From contig NZ_FLSP01000044.1 of assembly GCF_900091315.1 (NCBI RefSeq), positions 1 to 64,000 of the forward strand: DNA of 64,000 bases. The letters run 5' to 3'. The DNA comes from Streptomyces sp. DI166. GTDB lineage: Bacteria; Actinomycetota; Actinomycetes; Streptomycetales; Streptomycetaceae. This document shows positions 17,445 through 25,918 of this stretch, in pieces. A program made the position numbers and the translations under genes. Below the pieces are notes generated by a model that did not search any database, was not told the origin of the DNA, and saw nothing but the letters and a program-made list of their open reading frames with translations. The first letter of the stretch is position 1. Each line of letters starts with the position of its first letter.

Positions 17445-19121
17445 CTACTCAGGCAGCTCGGCGAGCCCGTAGACACGCAGAGCGACCTCGGTGGCGGCCT
17501 CCACATCCCGCCTGCGGAAAGCTTCCATGAGGGCCTCTCGGTCGCTCTCACCGATCTCCGCCGGGTCCGGTACACGGATCTTCCGGAGGTACTGCGCCTG
17601 GAACCGGAGGGTGCCCCCGCGCATCTTGACCGCGTACGCCTCCACGAATGCCTCCGCGACCTTGGACAGCAACAGGCCACCGAGTACGCGCATGTCCCAG
17701 ACGTCCGAGACGATGAAGTACAGGTTGTGGTGAGGGTACAAGCCCCCTTCGTCGAGGACCGGATGGATCCTCAACTTCATGTCCGGGAACAGCAGTTTCC
17801 GGCGACGGGTGAGCCGGTGATCGACCTTGTCGATGGTCTTGTACCAGCGATGGGGCTGCTTGACGGCGACGTAGCGCTTGCGCAGGACCTCACTGTTCCG
17901 CTCGAAGTACGCTGCGAGACGCGGATAGGCGTCGAGGTCGACCAGATCACCGTCGGCAGCCCAGGGGTTGACCAGGTACGTACCGTCCCAGTCGACAGTG
18001 CCGCTGGTCGTGTCACGCACCATGGCCATGGGCAACAGCCGGTCCGTCTCTACGAGACCGGCGTCCTTGGTGAGGAAGACCTTGTCCGCGCCGGTGGCGA
18101 TACCGATGCCCACCTTGGTGCCGGTCTCGGCGTCCTCCAACAGCCGGAAGCGTTCGGTGAGTTTCTCAAGAACAGCGAGCCTCGCCGGCGAGGCGGCAGG
18201 CCAGGAATCCTCCTCCGGAAACCAGTGAGGCATACGGGCAGCCTCGTACGCCCCCGTGGAGACCGTGGACGATGCCCCCTCCCGATACCACTCGACAAAG
18301 CCCCGAGCCTGTTGCGCGCCAAAGGACCGGTTCGTATCCGCGGCAACGGCCGCACCCTGGGCCCGGTTCGAGATGAGCGTGATCGCCGGATACGCCGAAA
18401 CCTGCTCCTCAAAGGCATCGACATCGTGCATGACAAGCGCGAGGTCCATGCTGAAGTGCCGGGTCACCAGCTGCCGCAGCCGCCGCCCGTACTGATTCCG
18501 CATCCAACGGTCGGCACAGATGAACCCCAGCCGCCCCCCTGGATTGAGGCTGCGCAGGGCCACCTCGTAGAAACCGACATAGATGTCGGCGCGGCCCCCC
18601 ATGGTGGAGCAGGACCGCCGATAGACAGCCATCCGGTCATCGGGAACGTCTTCGAGGCGAATGTACGGAGGGTTCCCGACGACGTAGTCGGCACGGTGCC
18701 CGGCGTCCGCCTGAAGCAGATAGTCCCCCCGCCCGACCCACGCCTCGGCGACCTTCGTCGCATCCTCCGCCCCCCATCCCTCCCCCCGCAGGGTTGCCGC
18801 GACCAACGCCCGACTCTGCTCGACATTCCGCTCCAACAGGTCGAAGGCGCGGACGGCGGTGACCGCATCGGTGATGGGCCGGCGGCGCGCCCGGCAGGAG
18901 GCACTGACCCTGGAGGCGACGACAGCCAAAAACGCCCCGCCCCCACAAGCGGGCTCCACGAGCCTGAGCTCACAGAGGTCCTTCTCCGCCGTATAACCCA
19001 GAAGATCCAGAATGAGCTCGACCACCCAAGCCCGCGTGAATACCTCTCCGTGCTCCACGGCCTCCTGCAGAGACTCGGGCAGGGAGAGGTCGTCGGTGCT
19101 GAACAGCGCGCTTGTTGCCAC
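17445..19121 (-). CDS. Type II N6-adenine DNA methyltransferase of the PaeR7I-type system
   Basis: 558 residues. AdoMet motif I is VEPACGGGAFL and the adenine-methylase motif IV is NPPYIR. A large C-terminal target-recognition region follows (WDGTYLVNPWAADGDLVDLD, LLFPDMKLRIHPVLDEGG). The Eco57I-like methylase layout fits the endonuclease next door. The methylase comes first in the operon, which favours protection before cutting. The start is GTG with a weak ribosome site. Base composition is somewhat less GC-rich than the neighbours, suggesting acquisition. Confidence 0.92.
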   Translation of the reverse strand: MATSALFSTDDLSLPESLQEAVEHGEVFTRAWVVELILDLLGYTAEKDLCELRLVEPACGGGAFLAVVASRVSASCRARRRPITDAVTAVRAFDLLERNVEQSRALVAATLRGEGWGAEDATKVAEAWVGRGDYLLQADAGHRADYVVGNPPYIRLEDVPDDRMAVYRRSCSTMGGRADIYVGFYEVALRSLNPGGRLGFICADRWMRNQYGRRLRQLVTRHFSMDLALVMHDVDAFEEQVSAYPAITLISNRAQGAAVAADTNRSFGAQQARGFVEWYREGASSTVSTGAYEAARMPHWFPEEDSWPAASPARLAVLEKLTERFRLLEDAETGTKVGIGIATGADKVFLTKDAGLVETDRLLPMAMVRDTTSGTVDWDGTYLVNPWAADGDLVDLDAYPRLAAYFERNSEVLRKRYVAVKQPHRWYKTIDKVDHRLTRRRKLLFPDMKLRIHPVLDEGGLYPHHNLYFIVSDVWDMRVLGGLLLSKVAEAFVEAYAVKMRGGTLRFQAQYLRKIRVPDPAEIGESDREALMEAFRRRDVEAATEVALRVYGLAELPE

Positions 19122-19323
19122 GCAAGGGACAGTACCGCCCGCGACCTGCGGCTGTCGGGGTGGCGGGCTCGCCGGTCGACGGGGCTGGACGGGTGTAGTT
19201 CGGACGTGGCCCCGGTGACCTCGGCTCGGAGCGGCACGTCACCGAGTTACACAGGGCCATGCGCCTCGGTGCGGGGCGTGCCGGTGCCCTTCTCGGCCCG
19301 GACCCGACGACTGGAAGAGCACC

Positions 19324-20598
19324 ATGGCAAAGCGCGACCCTCGCAACCGCACCGGCGGGAGCCCGCTACGTCGCGGGCTCGTCACCGCCGTGCTCGCAGC
19401 GGGCCTGCTGACGGCCTCAACGGCAACGGGATACGGGACCGACGTGGCCGGTCCGGCACCCGGCCCGCAGTTCACGCCGCTGACGGCGGCGGTGATGACC
19501 GAACCGACGCCGTTCCGCGCCACGGACGGCAGGACGCACCTCTCGTACGAACTGCTCACCACGAACGCCCTGCCCACCAGCGCTCAGGTGCGTCTCGACC
19601 GGGTCGAAGTCCGGGACGCCCGCTCACACCGGGTGGTGGGCTCGCTCAGCGGCCAGGCGCTGGCCGACGCCGCCAACCCCGTGGGTGACCCCCTGCCGGG
19701 TGCGGACGGGTCCACCCCGGCACCCCCGGGGCCGACACCGACCGTCATCCCGGGCTCCCAGCGGTGGGTCATCTGGCTCGACCTGGCCCTCGACCGCGGT
19801 CGGCATGTGCCCAAGGTCCTCGAACACCATCTCTCGGGTGCCGTCGTCACCCCCTCCGGCTCCTCCCCGTTCGAGGAGACGGTCCAGGTCACCCCGACCG
19901 GCCGCACGGCGCCGCTGAACCTGAACGCGCCGGTGCGCCCCGGCACGTGGTACTCCAGCGAGTCGTGCTGCGGGAACACCCACCACCGGCGCGGTCTCGC
20001 CCCGATCAACGGCCGCTTCTACGTTCCGCAGCGCTTCGCGATCGACTGGTACCGGGTCGGAGAGCAAGGACAGACCTGGGAAGGCGACCCCACGCGGCTC
20101 ACCAGCCACCTGAGCTACCGGCAGCCGGTCGTCGCCGCGGCCGGCGGAAGAGTGGTGGAGGTCCAGGACGGGATCCCGGACAACACGCCACCCGTCACGC
20201 CGCCGATCCCGCCCATCGAGGACACCGTCGGCAACCACGTCACCGTGCAGGTCGCACCCGGCCGCTACCTGCTCTACGCCCACCTCAAGCCCGGCTCGCT
20301 CAAGGTCCGGGAAGGCGACCGCGTCGAACCCGGCCGGGTCCTCGGCCTGATCGGCAACAGCGGCAACTCGACCACCCCGCACCTGCACTTCCAGGTGATG
20401 ACCACCGCCGAGTTCTTCCCGACCGACAGCCCGCCGTTCACCTTCCGCGAGTTCCGCGTCGTCGGCCAGGTCGACCCCCGCCTCTGGGACGACAACCTGG
20501 GCCTACAGCCAACCGGCGTCCTCCCGATCACACCCTCCCCGTACGAGGGCCCACACCGCGCGCGCTATCCACTCGACCGCGAGGTACTGACGTTCTGA
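19324..20598 (+). CDS. Secreted M23-family peptidoglycan endopeptidase
   Basis: 424 residues. A signal peptide is visible (basic PLRRGLVTAVLAAGLLTAS). The C-terminal LytM domain has FAIDWYRVG (metal-binding Asp, the upstream His lying nearby in NTHHRRGL), VTVQVAPGRYLLYAHLKPGS and the HLHF motif. M23 enzymes cut peptide cross-links of the cell wall. The middle region is beta-rich and unknown. ATG with GGAAGAG upstream. It abuts the element insertion site and is intact. Confidence 0.9.
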   Translation: MAKRDPRNRTGGSPLRRGLVTAVLAAGLLTASTATGYGTDVAGPAPGPQFTPLTAAVMTEPTPFRATDGRTHLSYELLTTNALPTSAQVRLDRVEVRDARSHRVVGSLSGQALADAANPVGDPLPGADGSTPAPPGPTPTVIPGSQRWVIWLDLALDRGRHVPKVLEHHLSGAVVTPSGSSPFEETVQVTPTGRTAPLNLNAPVRPGTWYSSESCCGNTHHRRGLAPINGRFYVPQRFAIDWYRVGEQGQTWEGDPTRLTSHLSYRQPVVAAAGGRVVEVQDGIPDNTPPVTPPIPPIEDTVGNHVTVQVAPGRYLLYAHLKPGSLKVREGDRVEPGRVLGLIGNSGNSTTPHLHFQVMTTAEFFPTDSPPFTFREFRVVGQVDPRLWDDNLGLQPTGVLPITPSPYEGPHRARYPLDREVLTF

Positions 20599-20618
20599 CC
20601 CCACTCCGAACACGCAAA

Positions 20619-20666
20619 CAGCAGATCGCCCAGCCTACTCACGTGAGTAGCCTGGGCGATCTGCTG
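20619..20666. terminator. Long hairpin between the M23 gene and the att site
   Basis: 24-bp stem with one mismatch (CAGCAGATCGCCCAG ... CTGGGCGATCTGCTG) around the centre CTCACGTGAG. Before insertion of the element it stood just downstream of the tRNA-Pro gene, so it probably served the tRNA as well as the M23 gene. A look-alike lies at 33795-33834. Confidence 0.8.
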
Positions 20667-20671
20667 CTTCC

Positions 20672-20720
20672 CTGTCGGGGTGGCGGGATTTGAACCCACG
20701 ACCTCTTCGTCCCGAACGAA
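20672..20720 (-). repeat. attL: 49-bp core with the displaced 3' end of tRNA-Pro
   Basis: Identical to 33844-33892. 46 bp (20675-20720) are the T arm, variable loop, most of the anticodon arm and the 3' acceptor strand of the tRNA; the identity stops inside the anticodon stem. It is not a functional tRNA copy. Confidence 0.96.
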
Positions 20721-20814
20721 TCTTGTTGGGTGTTTGACCTCGTGCTGGTGTGCCTCTCACCTGCTGCGACGGTCCGCAGACGTCCGCGGTTGTTCGTTGC
20801 TGTGCGTCGGCGTT

Positions 20815-20834
20815 GTCACGCAGTTAGACACGCA
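20815..20834 (+). promoter_or_regulatory. 20-bp direct repeat, probable arm site (left copy)
   Basis: GTCACGCAGTTAGACACGCA, identical to 33768-33787. In the circular form the two copies would flank the att core in direct orientation at 94 and 56 bp. That is the expected geometry for arm-type binding sites of an integrase or excisionase. The remaining stretch 20721-21180 shows no supported gene. Confidence 0.7.
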
Positions 20835-21180
20835 GACGGCGCACCCGGCACAAACTTCAGCCACCGGCATCGTTGCAAGGTCATCCAGCGCGGCGAGCCG
20901 GCATTCATCACCGCGTCCGTCTCAAGCCGTGGGCTGGCGGCGGGTCACGTCCGTTCAGCAGCGTGGCCGCGCGCCGTCGACGGCAGTCAGCGCCCCCGGC
21001 TCCAAGGAACTGGAGCGAGCCGAGCAGGGCAGAACAGCATCGGACGCTCAACACGGCTCGAACAGGATGTCAGCACCCAAAGTCAAGAGACGACGGTGCG
21101 CCATCACGATTATTCTGGCTGGTTCTCACCGCTGTCTGACCTGCGCATATGCCACTACGCTCGCAACTATGGGGAAAGCC

Positions 21181-21558
21181 ATGCGCTTGTACTGGGGATA
21201 CATCGCGGTCGGGGCCCTTATCGTGGCGTGGAGCCAGCAATGGGCCCTCTCGGTCGTCGCCGCCCTGTCTGTAGCGGTGTTCGCCTACGCCTCGTTCCAA
21301 GTACCGGTTTGGTGCGGCGCTGTGAACCGAGACGGACGCACCTACTGCCGGAACAACGCCTATGGCGTGTTGATGGGGTGTCGGAATCGCCAACATCGGT
21401 GGCAAAAGATCAAGATGATTGTGCTGCGGACGAAGGTCGGGAATGTCGGTCGCGCCGTGTTCCCGACCGCGAAAGAGAAGTTCAACGGTTTCTTGGCCGT
21501 GTCAGGCCTGCTCTCTGCAATCGCCGCAGTGATCGTTCCTGTCTTCACTGGTGGCTGA
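21181..21558 (+). CDS. Small membrane protein with Cys/His motif
   Basis: About 125 residues. Two hydrophobic helices at the N-terminus (YWGYIAVGALIVAWS, ALSVVAALSVAVFAYASF), a conserved cluster WCGAVNRDGRTYCRNNAYG / LMGCRNRQHRWQK that could bind zinc, then a third helix at the C-terminus. GGGGAAAG lies just before ATG 21181; ATG 21169 is an alternative. The longer open frame back to 20680 runs through the att site and is not used. First cargo gene; function unknown. Confidence 0.65.
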   Translation: MRLYWGYIAVGALIVAWSQQWALSVVAALSVAVFAYASFQVPVWCGAVNRDGRTYCRNNAYGVLMGCRNRQHRWQKIKMIVLRTKVGNVGRAVFPTAKEKFNGFLAVSGLLSAIAAVIVPVFTGG

Positions 21559-21966
21559 CCTGCCACATGGTCCCAGCCTTCCCCATGAGGCGCTGTCATC
21601 GTGGGCGCGACGGCCTTCACCCTTCTGCGTGAACGGCCGTGGGACGGGTCAAACCTGATCGACGCACTCTTTCACTACGGTGTAGGTGACCCGGCCGATC
21701 TCAACATCATGGTCATCGGAGACATCGCCTGCAGCTCGCGCAAGAACTTGGCCCTGTAGTCGATGCCCGTCGCTGACTCTGGAGCGACAGGTCTTGATGG
21801 CTGCTACTTGCGTACGACGCTGGGCCTCTCCCACGCTTTCTTCGAACTAATTTTCGACAGTAGGGTCTGCGTGGCGAACTTGGGTCGCCTTAAGCGCCTG
21901 TGAACGTTGCTGTGTTAGGGCTCCTTGACGGTGACGCGCCAGCGAGTGTGAAGTAGTGTGTGAAGT
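21559..21966. other. Cargo intergenic region without a supported gene
   Basis: 408 bp of lower GC. A 61-codon minus-strand frame (21649-21834) ends in IGRVTYTVVKECVDQV and might be a remnant, but it has no recognised homology and no clear ribosome site. The last 60 bp (tandem GTGTGAAGTA) probably hold the promoter of the following three-gene cassette. Confidence 0.5.
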
Positions 21967-22782
21967 ATGACTCCGCGCCAGCTCCAGACTCCGTTTGGTG
22001 ACGATCCGTGCGAGGATGTGCCCCTGTCGAGGGCCCCTCTGGTGCGCGTCCTGGCGCAGCTACGCTTCGAACCTCTAGCGGTTCTCGACTCTACGAACGC
22101 CGCGTCACTCTTCGCCGCAGAGGTGGGGAACGCCTACCCGTACCTTGAAAAAGGCGCAGAGTTCAACATGGTCGTCGGGGCGGGACAAGTGTCTCCGCAG
22201 ATGGGGCAGACGCAAGTCTGGCGCTTTCGATCACCTGACCGGGCGACGACCGTCTCTCTCACCAATGGAAGTCTCTCGCTGGAGACGACTTCCTATCCTG
22301 GAAACGCTGAATTCTGTGCCTCTCTCTCGACGCTGGCTGCGGCACTGAAAAAGGTAGCCTATGTTCCCGCATATACTCGCCTCGGGTACCGATACACGAA
22401 TCGGCTAACCGATGATGCTGTGATTCATGATCTCTCCAAATTCGTTCGAACGGAGATTCTGGGAGTATCCGGGACTGAGTTGGGAGGCAGTGCTGTGCTG
22501 CAGCACTCCCTGTCTCAAGCCGCATTCCAAATTGATGAGACCACCGGGCTTCTGGCGCAATGGGGCGAGATGCCTCCTGGTGGCACATACGACCCCACGC
22601 TTTCTGCAATTCAGCAGCGCAGCTGGGTGCTGGATCTAGATTCCTTTTATCAGGCTTCGGAGGTAAGCTCGCAGCCAGAGTATGTGCGCGAAAAGGCGGA
22701 GCGGCTGGCGATGTCGGCATATCGATTCTTTCGCTGGGCCGTGAAGGATGAATTTCTGGCATACTTCGGAGGTGTCCTATGA
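21967..22782 (+). CDS. TIGR04255 family protein
   Basis: 271 residues. It shows the hallmarks of this sporadically distributed family: an early LSRAPLVRVLAQLRF, RLGYRYTNRL in the middle, and a C-terminus AYRFFRWAVKDEFLAYFGG. No known catalytic motif, signal or membrane helix. TIGR04255 genes are patchy and often lie on mobile DNA; their function is not established. First gene of a tight cassette: the next starts in its stop codon (ATGA) with GGAGG in front. AT-richer than the surroundings. Confidence 0.88.
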   Translation: MTPRQLQTPFGDDPCEDVPLSRAPLVRVLAQLRFEPLAVLDSTNAASLFAAEVGNAYPYLEKGAEFNMVVGAGQVSPQMGQTQVWRFRSPDRATTVSLTNGSLSLETTSYPGNAEFCASLSTLAAALKKVAYVPAYTRLGYRYTNRLTDDAVIHDLSKFVRTEILGVSGTELGGSAVLQHSLSQAAFQIDETTGLLAQWGEMPPGGTYDPTLSAIQQRSWVLDLDSFYQASEVSSQPEYVREKAERLAMSAYRFFRWAVKDEFLAYFGGVL

Positions 22783-23402
22783 GCGCCACATTGCAAAGCC
22801 AGGATAATTCGCTCTTCCATATTCACACAGACTCAGGCCCAACCCAGGCGAGCATCAGGTCATTCGATGCTGCTGTTTCCCCCAGGTCGCGCCTTTGGGT
22901 GGCAGGGTGGATCTGTGCAGCCACTATGGCGACTTCCACATTCATCGGAGTGCCCGTAGCTGAAGCGGCCCCGTTGGCCGAACAAACATCGACACCGGTT
23001 ACAGCGGATTTCGGCTTGGTTGATCCAGTCGAGTCCCCGGATGGCCGTGAGGCCGATCTACCCCTTGAATCAGCGGCACTTGTTCAGATGATCCACGATC
23101 AGAGCGGTTTGACGTGGGAGCAACTGAGTAAAACGCTCAATGTGAGTCGCCGCTCGGTGCATCTGTGGGCTTCGGGCGGCCGCGTCAATGCGCGGCACGG
23201 TGAAATGATCATGCGGCTCGCCCAACTTGTGCGTTCCGCGCCCGTGCGGGAGCCTGCTTTGGTGCGTGCGTGGCTCCATGCTTCCGAGCCCGGTGCTCCG
23301 AGCCCCATGGAGGACTTTCGAGCGCAGTACAGGAAGGCCGGCACGCCTATCCAGAGTGCTGGCTATACTTCAAGTGAACTGCTGGGCGGGGAAGCTGGCT
23401 GA
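22779..23402 (+). CDS. Membrane-anchored protein with HTH-like domain
   Basis: 207 residues. The N-terminal ~40 residues are polar, then comes one hydrophobic helix (LWVAGWICAATMATSTFIGV, ending in AEAA like a signal sequence), an acidic stretch, and a HTH-like segment (GLTWEQLSKTLNVSRRSVHLW). If the helix spans the membrane with the HTH outside, the fold would be useless for DNA binding, so the topology needs care. Coupled by a 4-nt overlap to the TIGR04255 gene. Unrecognised as a family. Confidence 0.75.
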   Translation: MSATLQSQDNSLFHIHTDSGPTQASIRSFDAAVSPRSRLWVAGWICAATMATSTFIGVPVAEAAPLAEQTSTPVTADFGLVDPVESPDGREADLPLESAALVQMIHDQSGLTWEQLSKTLNVSRRSVHLWASGGRVNARHGEMIMRLAQLVRSAPVREPALVRAWLHASEPGAPSPMEDFRAQYRKAGTPIQSAGYTSSELLGGEAG

Positions 23403-23424
23403 GTGTCAGGGTAGGGGGAAGTCT

Positions 23425-24441
23425 GTGGGGTCGCCTTCCGGGGATGTGTCCGCTAGTTCCTCTGCCCAGGAGACGACTGAAGCAGTGGTGCCAGCATGGG
23501 CGGATCGTATCCGCGAGTACCGGCAAGGTGACGTTCTCCGTGTCGATAGCATCCCACGCAAAATTGCACCGGGAGTCGTCGATTGGGTTGAGACGCCCCT
23601 TGGAGCTGCGGTAATTACACAGACCTGTGACTTGGTCTTGTCCGACCGCCCAACGGCACACCTTGTCCCCGTCGTGGAGCTTCCAGCTAGTGAAGCAAAA
23701 GCGAACCGCAGTGGTCGACGCCCGCACTTGGTTCATCTACCCGCCTTAGGTGAATGTTGCTTTGCAGATCTCACCTTCATGGCCACGGTAGACAAGCAAG
23801 TCGTCGTGGACGCAGGGCGCGTACCAGGCGTTAAAGACATTGCTGATGTTCGTAAGTTCGGTCAAAGAGTCGGGCGCCGTTTTAGTAGGTTCGCCTTTCC
23901 GGATGAGGTAGTTCCATGGCTACGACCTCTTCAGTCAGTCGCGGAGAGTAGAGCTCCCAAGGAATCGAGTCCCATCGGCTGGGCCTTCCAACGGGTTGCC
24001 TCTCTTCGCCTGTGGTGTGAAGACGAGTGGGACAGTTCTCCCTACGCTTTGACTCTTTTTGTAGTGCTTGAGCCTGGCGTGTTGCCGCCATTCCCTTCAG
24101 ACGTTCCAGTTCCACCTGCCAGCGAGAGGATTTCTCGATGGCTACATGGCGCTGATGGATGTGCACTGGCGCGTAAACACGGTGAAATCGCTCAGCTCCT
24201 TCAGAGAGAGTCCGATACGTCCTTGACGGCGGCGGATAGGTACTGGCTTTGGAGTGCGCTTGCTGAGGCTTGGGCCAGTATGTGCAAGGCGCCTGAAACG
24301 GCTACGCCGGATGTGTTGACTGCTGTCACCGGTGGTGCAATCGAGTCTGAGATTATGTCGACGGAAGATTTCTCCTTCGAGCAGTATCGGCACTCAGAAG
24401 AAATCGACCTTGACCATCTGTCCTCGCCTCTGCCAATTTGA
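23425..24441 (+). CDS. Unrecognised cassette protein with VITQTCDLVLS motif
   Basis: About 338 residues from the GTG at 23425, which has AGGGGGAAG just upstream; the open frame reaches back to 23227 over the previous gene. The conserved-looking core is YRQGDVLRVDSIP, LGAAVITQTCDLVLSDRP, then HLVPVVELP. A Q-(T/S)-C-D motif after a GDV start recurs, as I recall, in small proteins of accessory islands, but I cannot name the family. The C-terminal half is helical (GCALARKHGEIAQLLQRESD). Third gene of the cassette. Confidence 0.75.
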   Translation: MGSPSGDVSASSSAQETTEAVVPAWADRIREYRQGDVLRVDSIPRKIAPGVVDWVETPLGAAVITQTCDLVLSDRPTAHLVPVVELPASEAKANRSGRRPHLVHLPALGECCFADLTFMATVDKQVVVDAGRVPGVKDIADVRKFGQRVGRRFSRFAFPDEVVPWLRPLQSVAESRAPKESSPIGWAFQRVASLRLWCEDEWDSSPYALTLFVVLEPGVLPPFPSDVPVPPASERISRWLHGADGCALARKHGEIAQLLQRESDTSLTAADRYWLWSALAEAWASMCKAPETATPDVLTAVTGGAIESEIMSTEDFSFEQYRHSEEIDLDHLSSPLPI

Positions 24442-24464
24442 TGGGGTGAAATAATCGAGGTCGG

Positions 24465-24775
24465 TGGAGCGGCTTTGGGGTGGCGCTGCTTTGGCGCGAG
24501 TGATCATGGCCCCGTAAGCTTCCGGCGCGTCGGGCAGTCTGTGGACCTGCCCGGTAAAGCACGACGTTGGGGCCATGATCTTCGAGGCTCGCGCCAAAGT
24601 GGCTCCGTAAAGCCGTGGAGCCGACCGCCCCAGCCACGACGTACCCCTTCTCTAACGCCAGGTGGCTGCATGCTTTGAGCGCGGCACGGGCGCCGGCCGG
24701 GCTGGAGCGGGGCGGAGACAGGAGCGCAGGCCCGGCCGGCGGCCGGGCCGCGCGCGGTGAGCGGAGCGAGCCGCC
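24465..24775. ncRNA. Strongly folded non-coding region
   Basis: No gene fits here, yet the region is full of paired arms. TTTGGCGCGAG-TGATCATGGCCCC (24490-24513) pairs with GGGGCCATGATC (24569-24580) and CTCGCGCCAAA (24588-24598), with a 7-base bulge. Inside lies the hairpin CGGGCAGTC-TGTG-GACCTGCCCG. A second hairpin is GGCTCC-GTAAAGCCGT-GGAGCC near 24601-24621, and GC-rich arms follow to 24775. It may be a structured RNA, a replication or transfer origin, or a strong double terminator. Strand unknown. Confidence 0.55.
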
Positions 24776-24800
24776 TTGAACCAGTAAAGAAAGTTGTAAC

Positions 24801-25052
24801 TCACTGGCAGGTGGCGTTATCGGTGTCCGCCCTTGCGCTTCGAGCTTCGGCGATACGGCGGCCATGCTCGGCGGCTCTCAAGAGGGCGTGCGCCACGCGC
24901 TCGGCGTCATCAGGGCCCAGGAGGATCTGATCGGTCCACAGCACTGACAGGCGCACGTTGCCGTTCAGCAGGTTGGTTGCGACGTCTACCTCGGCGTCTT
25001 CCCCGGTGACATTGGTGACGTTCAAGTCCTGGTCGCTGCTGTAGGCGCTCAT
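24801..25052 (-). CDS. Small element protein of unknown function
   Basis: About 83 residues from MSAYSSDQDLNVTNV. A beta-rich first half (LLNGNVRLSVLWTDQILLG) is followed by a helix (PDDAERVAHALLRAAEHG). No known motif. It has the same strand and close spacing as the next minus-strand genes, so it probably belongs to the regulatory operon left of korSA. Start choice uncertain (ATGs at 25052 and 25064). Confidence 0.6.
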   Translation of the reverse strand: MSAYSSDQDLNVTNVTGEDAEVDVATNLLNGNVRLSVLWTDQILLGPDDAERVAHALLRAAEHGRRIAEARSARADTDNATCQ

Positions 25053-25115
25053 GCAGCTGAGCATGCCTGAAGCCCGGCCTGGAGTTGAGGACCGGGCAGT
25101 CAAGCGACAAGTCTG

Positions 25116-25490
25116 CTAGTCGGTGTGGGGCTTGAACTCGGCTGCACAGGGCGGTAATTCAGTGCCCTGTCGGTGTGCCAGCGGTAGGAAGATCACGGGC
25201 CGGATCGTCCAGGTGATGCGGGTGCCGGCCTGAGTGAGCGCCACTGCGTTGGGCTCGGCACGCAGGAGTGCTTTCCTCGTCGCGATACGGCCCTCGTACA
25301 GCCACTCCCACGCTTCCTGTGAGGCGTCGGGGTCTAGTGCCGGTGAGATCGTGCGTAGTGCGACCGCTACCCATCGGTCGGCCTGGGGTGCCGAGTACGC
25401 GTCGAAGGACGCCCGGAGAATCGGCTGCGTCTCGTCCGTGAGGTCCTGGGTCCAGCACTCGCACCAGTAGCCCCGCTGCGGCTTGTCCAT
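25116..25490 (-). CDS. Element protein of unknown function next to the HATPase
   Basis: 124 residues, beginning MDKPQRGYWCECWTQDL. Two cysteines lie near the N-terminus, with helical ALRTISPALDPDASQEAWEWLYEGRIA and a C-terminal ITWTIRPVIFLPLAH. The ATG overlaps the stop of the ATP-binding gene by one base, so they are co-translated. No family recognised. Confidence 0.7.
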   Translation of the reverse strand: MDKPQRGYWCECWTQDLTDETQPILRASFDAYSAPQADRWVAVALRTISPALDPDASQEAWEWLYEGRIATRKALLRAEPNAVALTQAGTRITWTIRPVIFLPLAHRQGTELPPCAAEFKPHTD

Positions 25491-25918
25491 CAGCACGGGT
25501 GACCTCCCACGAGCGGGGTCGTGAACAACTCCGCGGTGACCGTGTGACCGCCATCGCTCTCGTGGACGACGACCCGGTGAGCGATCACGCTGACCATGCC
25601 CAGGCCTCGGCCGTGCTCGGCGTCCTGGTCCTGGCGCTCGACCTTGGGGGCGGTGCCGGCGCCTCCGTCGTCCGTGACCGACAGCGCGATTGCCTGCGCT
25701 GAGACTGCCAGGGCCAGATGGAAGCTGCCCGAGTGCTGGCCGCTGGCCGTGTGCAGGATTGCGTTCGCACTCAGCTCGCTCACGATCAGTTCCGCGTCCT
25801 CCGCCCATGGCGATCCGCGCAGGATGTCGCGCGTCCAGCGGCGGGCCCGGCTGACCTCTTCCGGGAAACCTGGGCAAGTGAGTCCCCAGACCCGGGCTGT
25901 ACTCGTATACTCGTGCAT
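25490..25918 (-). CDS. RsbW-like ATP-binding (HATPase) protein
   Basis: About 142 residues from MHEYTSTARVWGL; AAGGA lies six bases before this ATG. The GHKL ATPase boxes are visible: ELIVSELSANAILH (N box), SVTDDGG (G1) and HGRGLGMVSVIA (G2). Proteins of this size are anti-sigma kinase-like in Streptomyces and often regulate small operons. The KorSA-like operator overlaps codons 2-6. It follows the Nudix gene by 46 bp. Confidence 0.88.
   Translation of the reverse strand: MHEYTSTARVWGLTCPGFPEEVSRARRWTRDILRGSPWAEDAELIVSELSANAILHTASGQHSGSFHLALAVSAQAIALSVTDDGGAGTAPKVERQDQDAEHGRGLGMVSVIAHRVVVHESDGGHTVTAELFTTPLVGGHPC

Noticed and set aside
16686..19688. 1000-residue open frame on the plus strand
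   Set aside because: Runs antisense to the whole R-M operon; no ribosome site or known domain, typical GC-rich shadow.
20675..20720. Second tRNA-Pro
   Set aside because: Only the 3' 46 bases are present; the D arm and 5' acceptor strand are missing, so it is an att remnant.
20680..21180. N-terminal extension of the small membrane protein gene through attL
   Set aside because: It would translate tRNA sequence and the arm-site region, with no ribosome site; the start at 21181 has one.
23227..23424. Longer start for the QTCDL protein
   Set aside because: Overlaps the previous gene by 176 bases in another frame; the GTG at 23425 has a good ribosome site.
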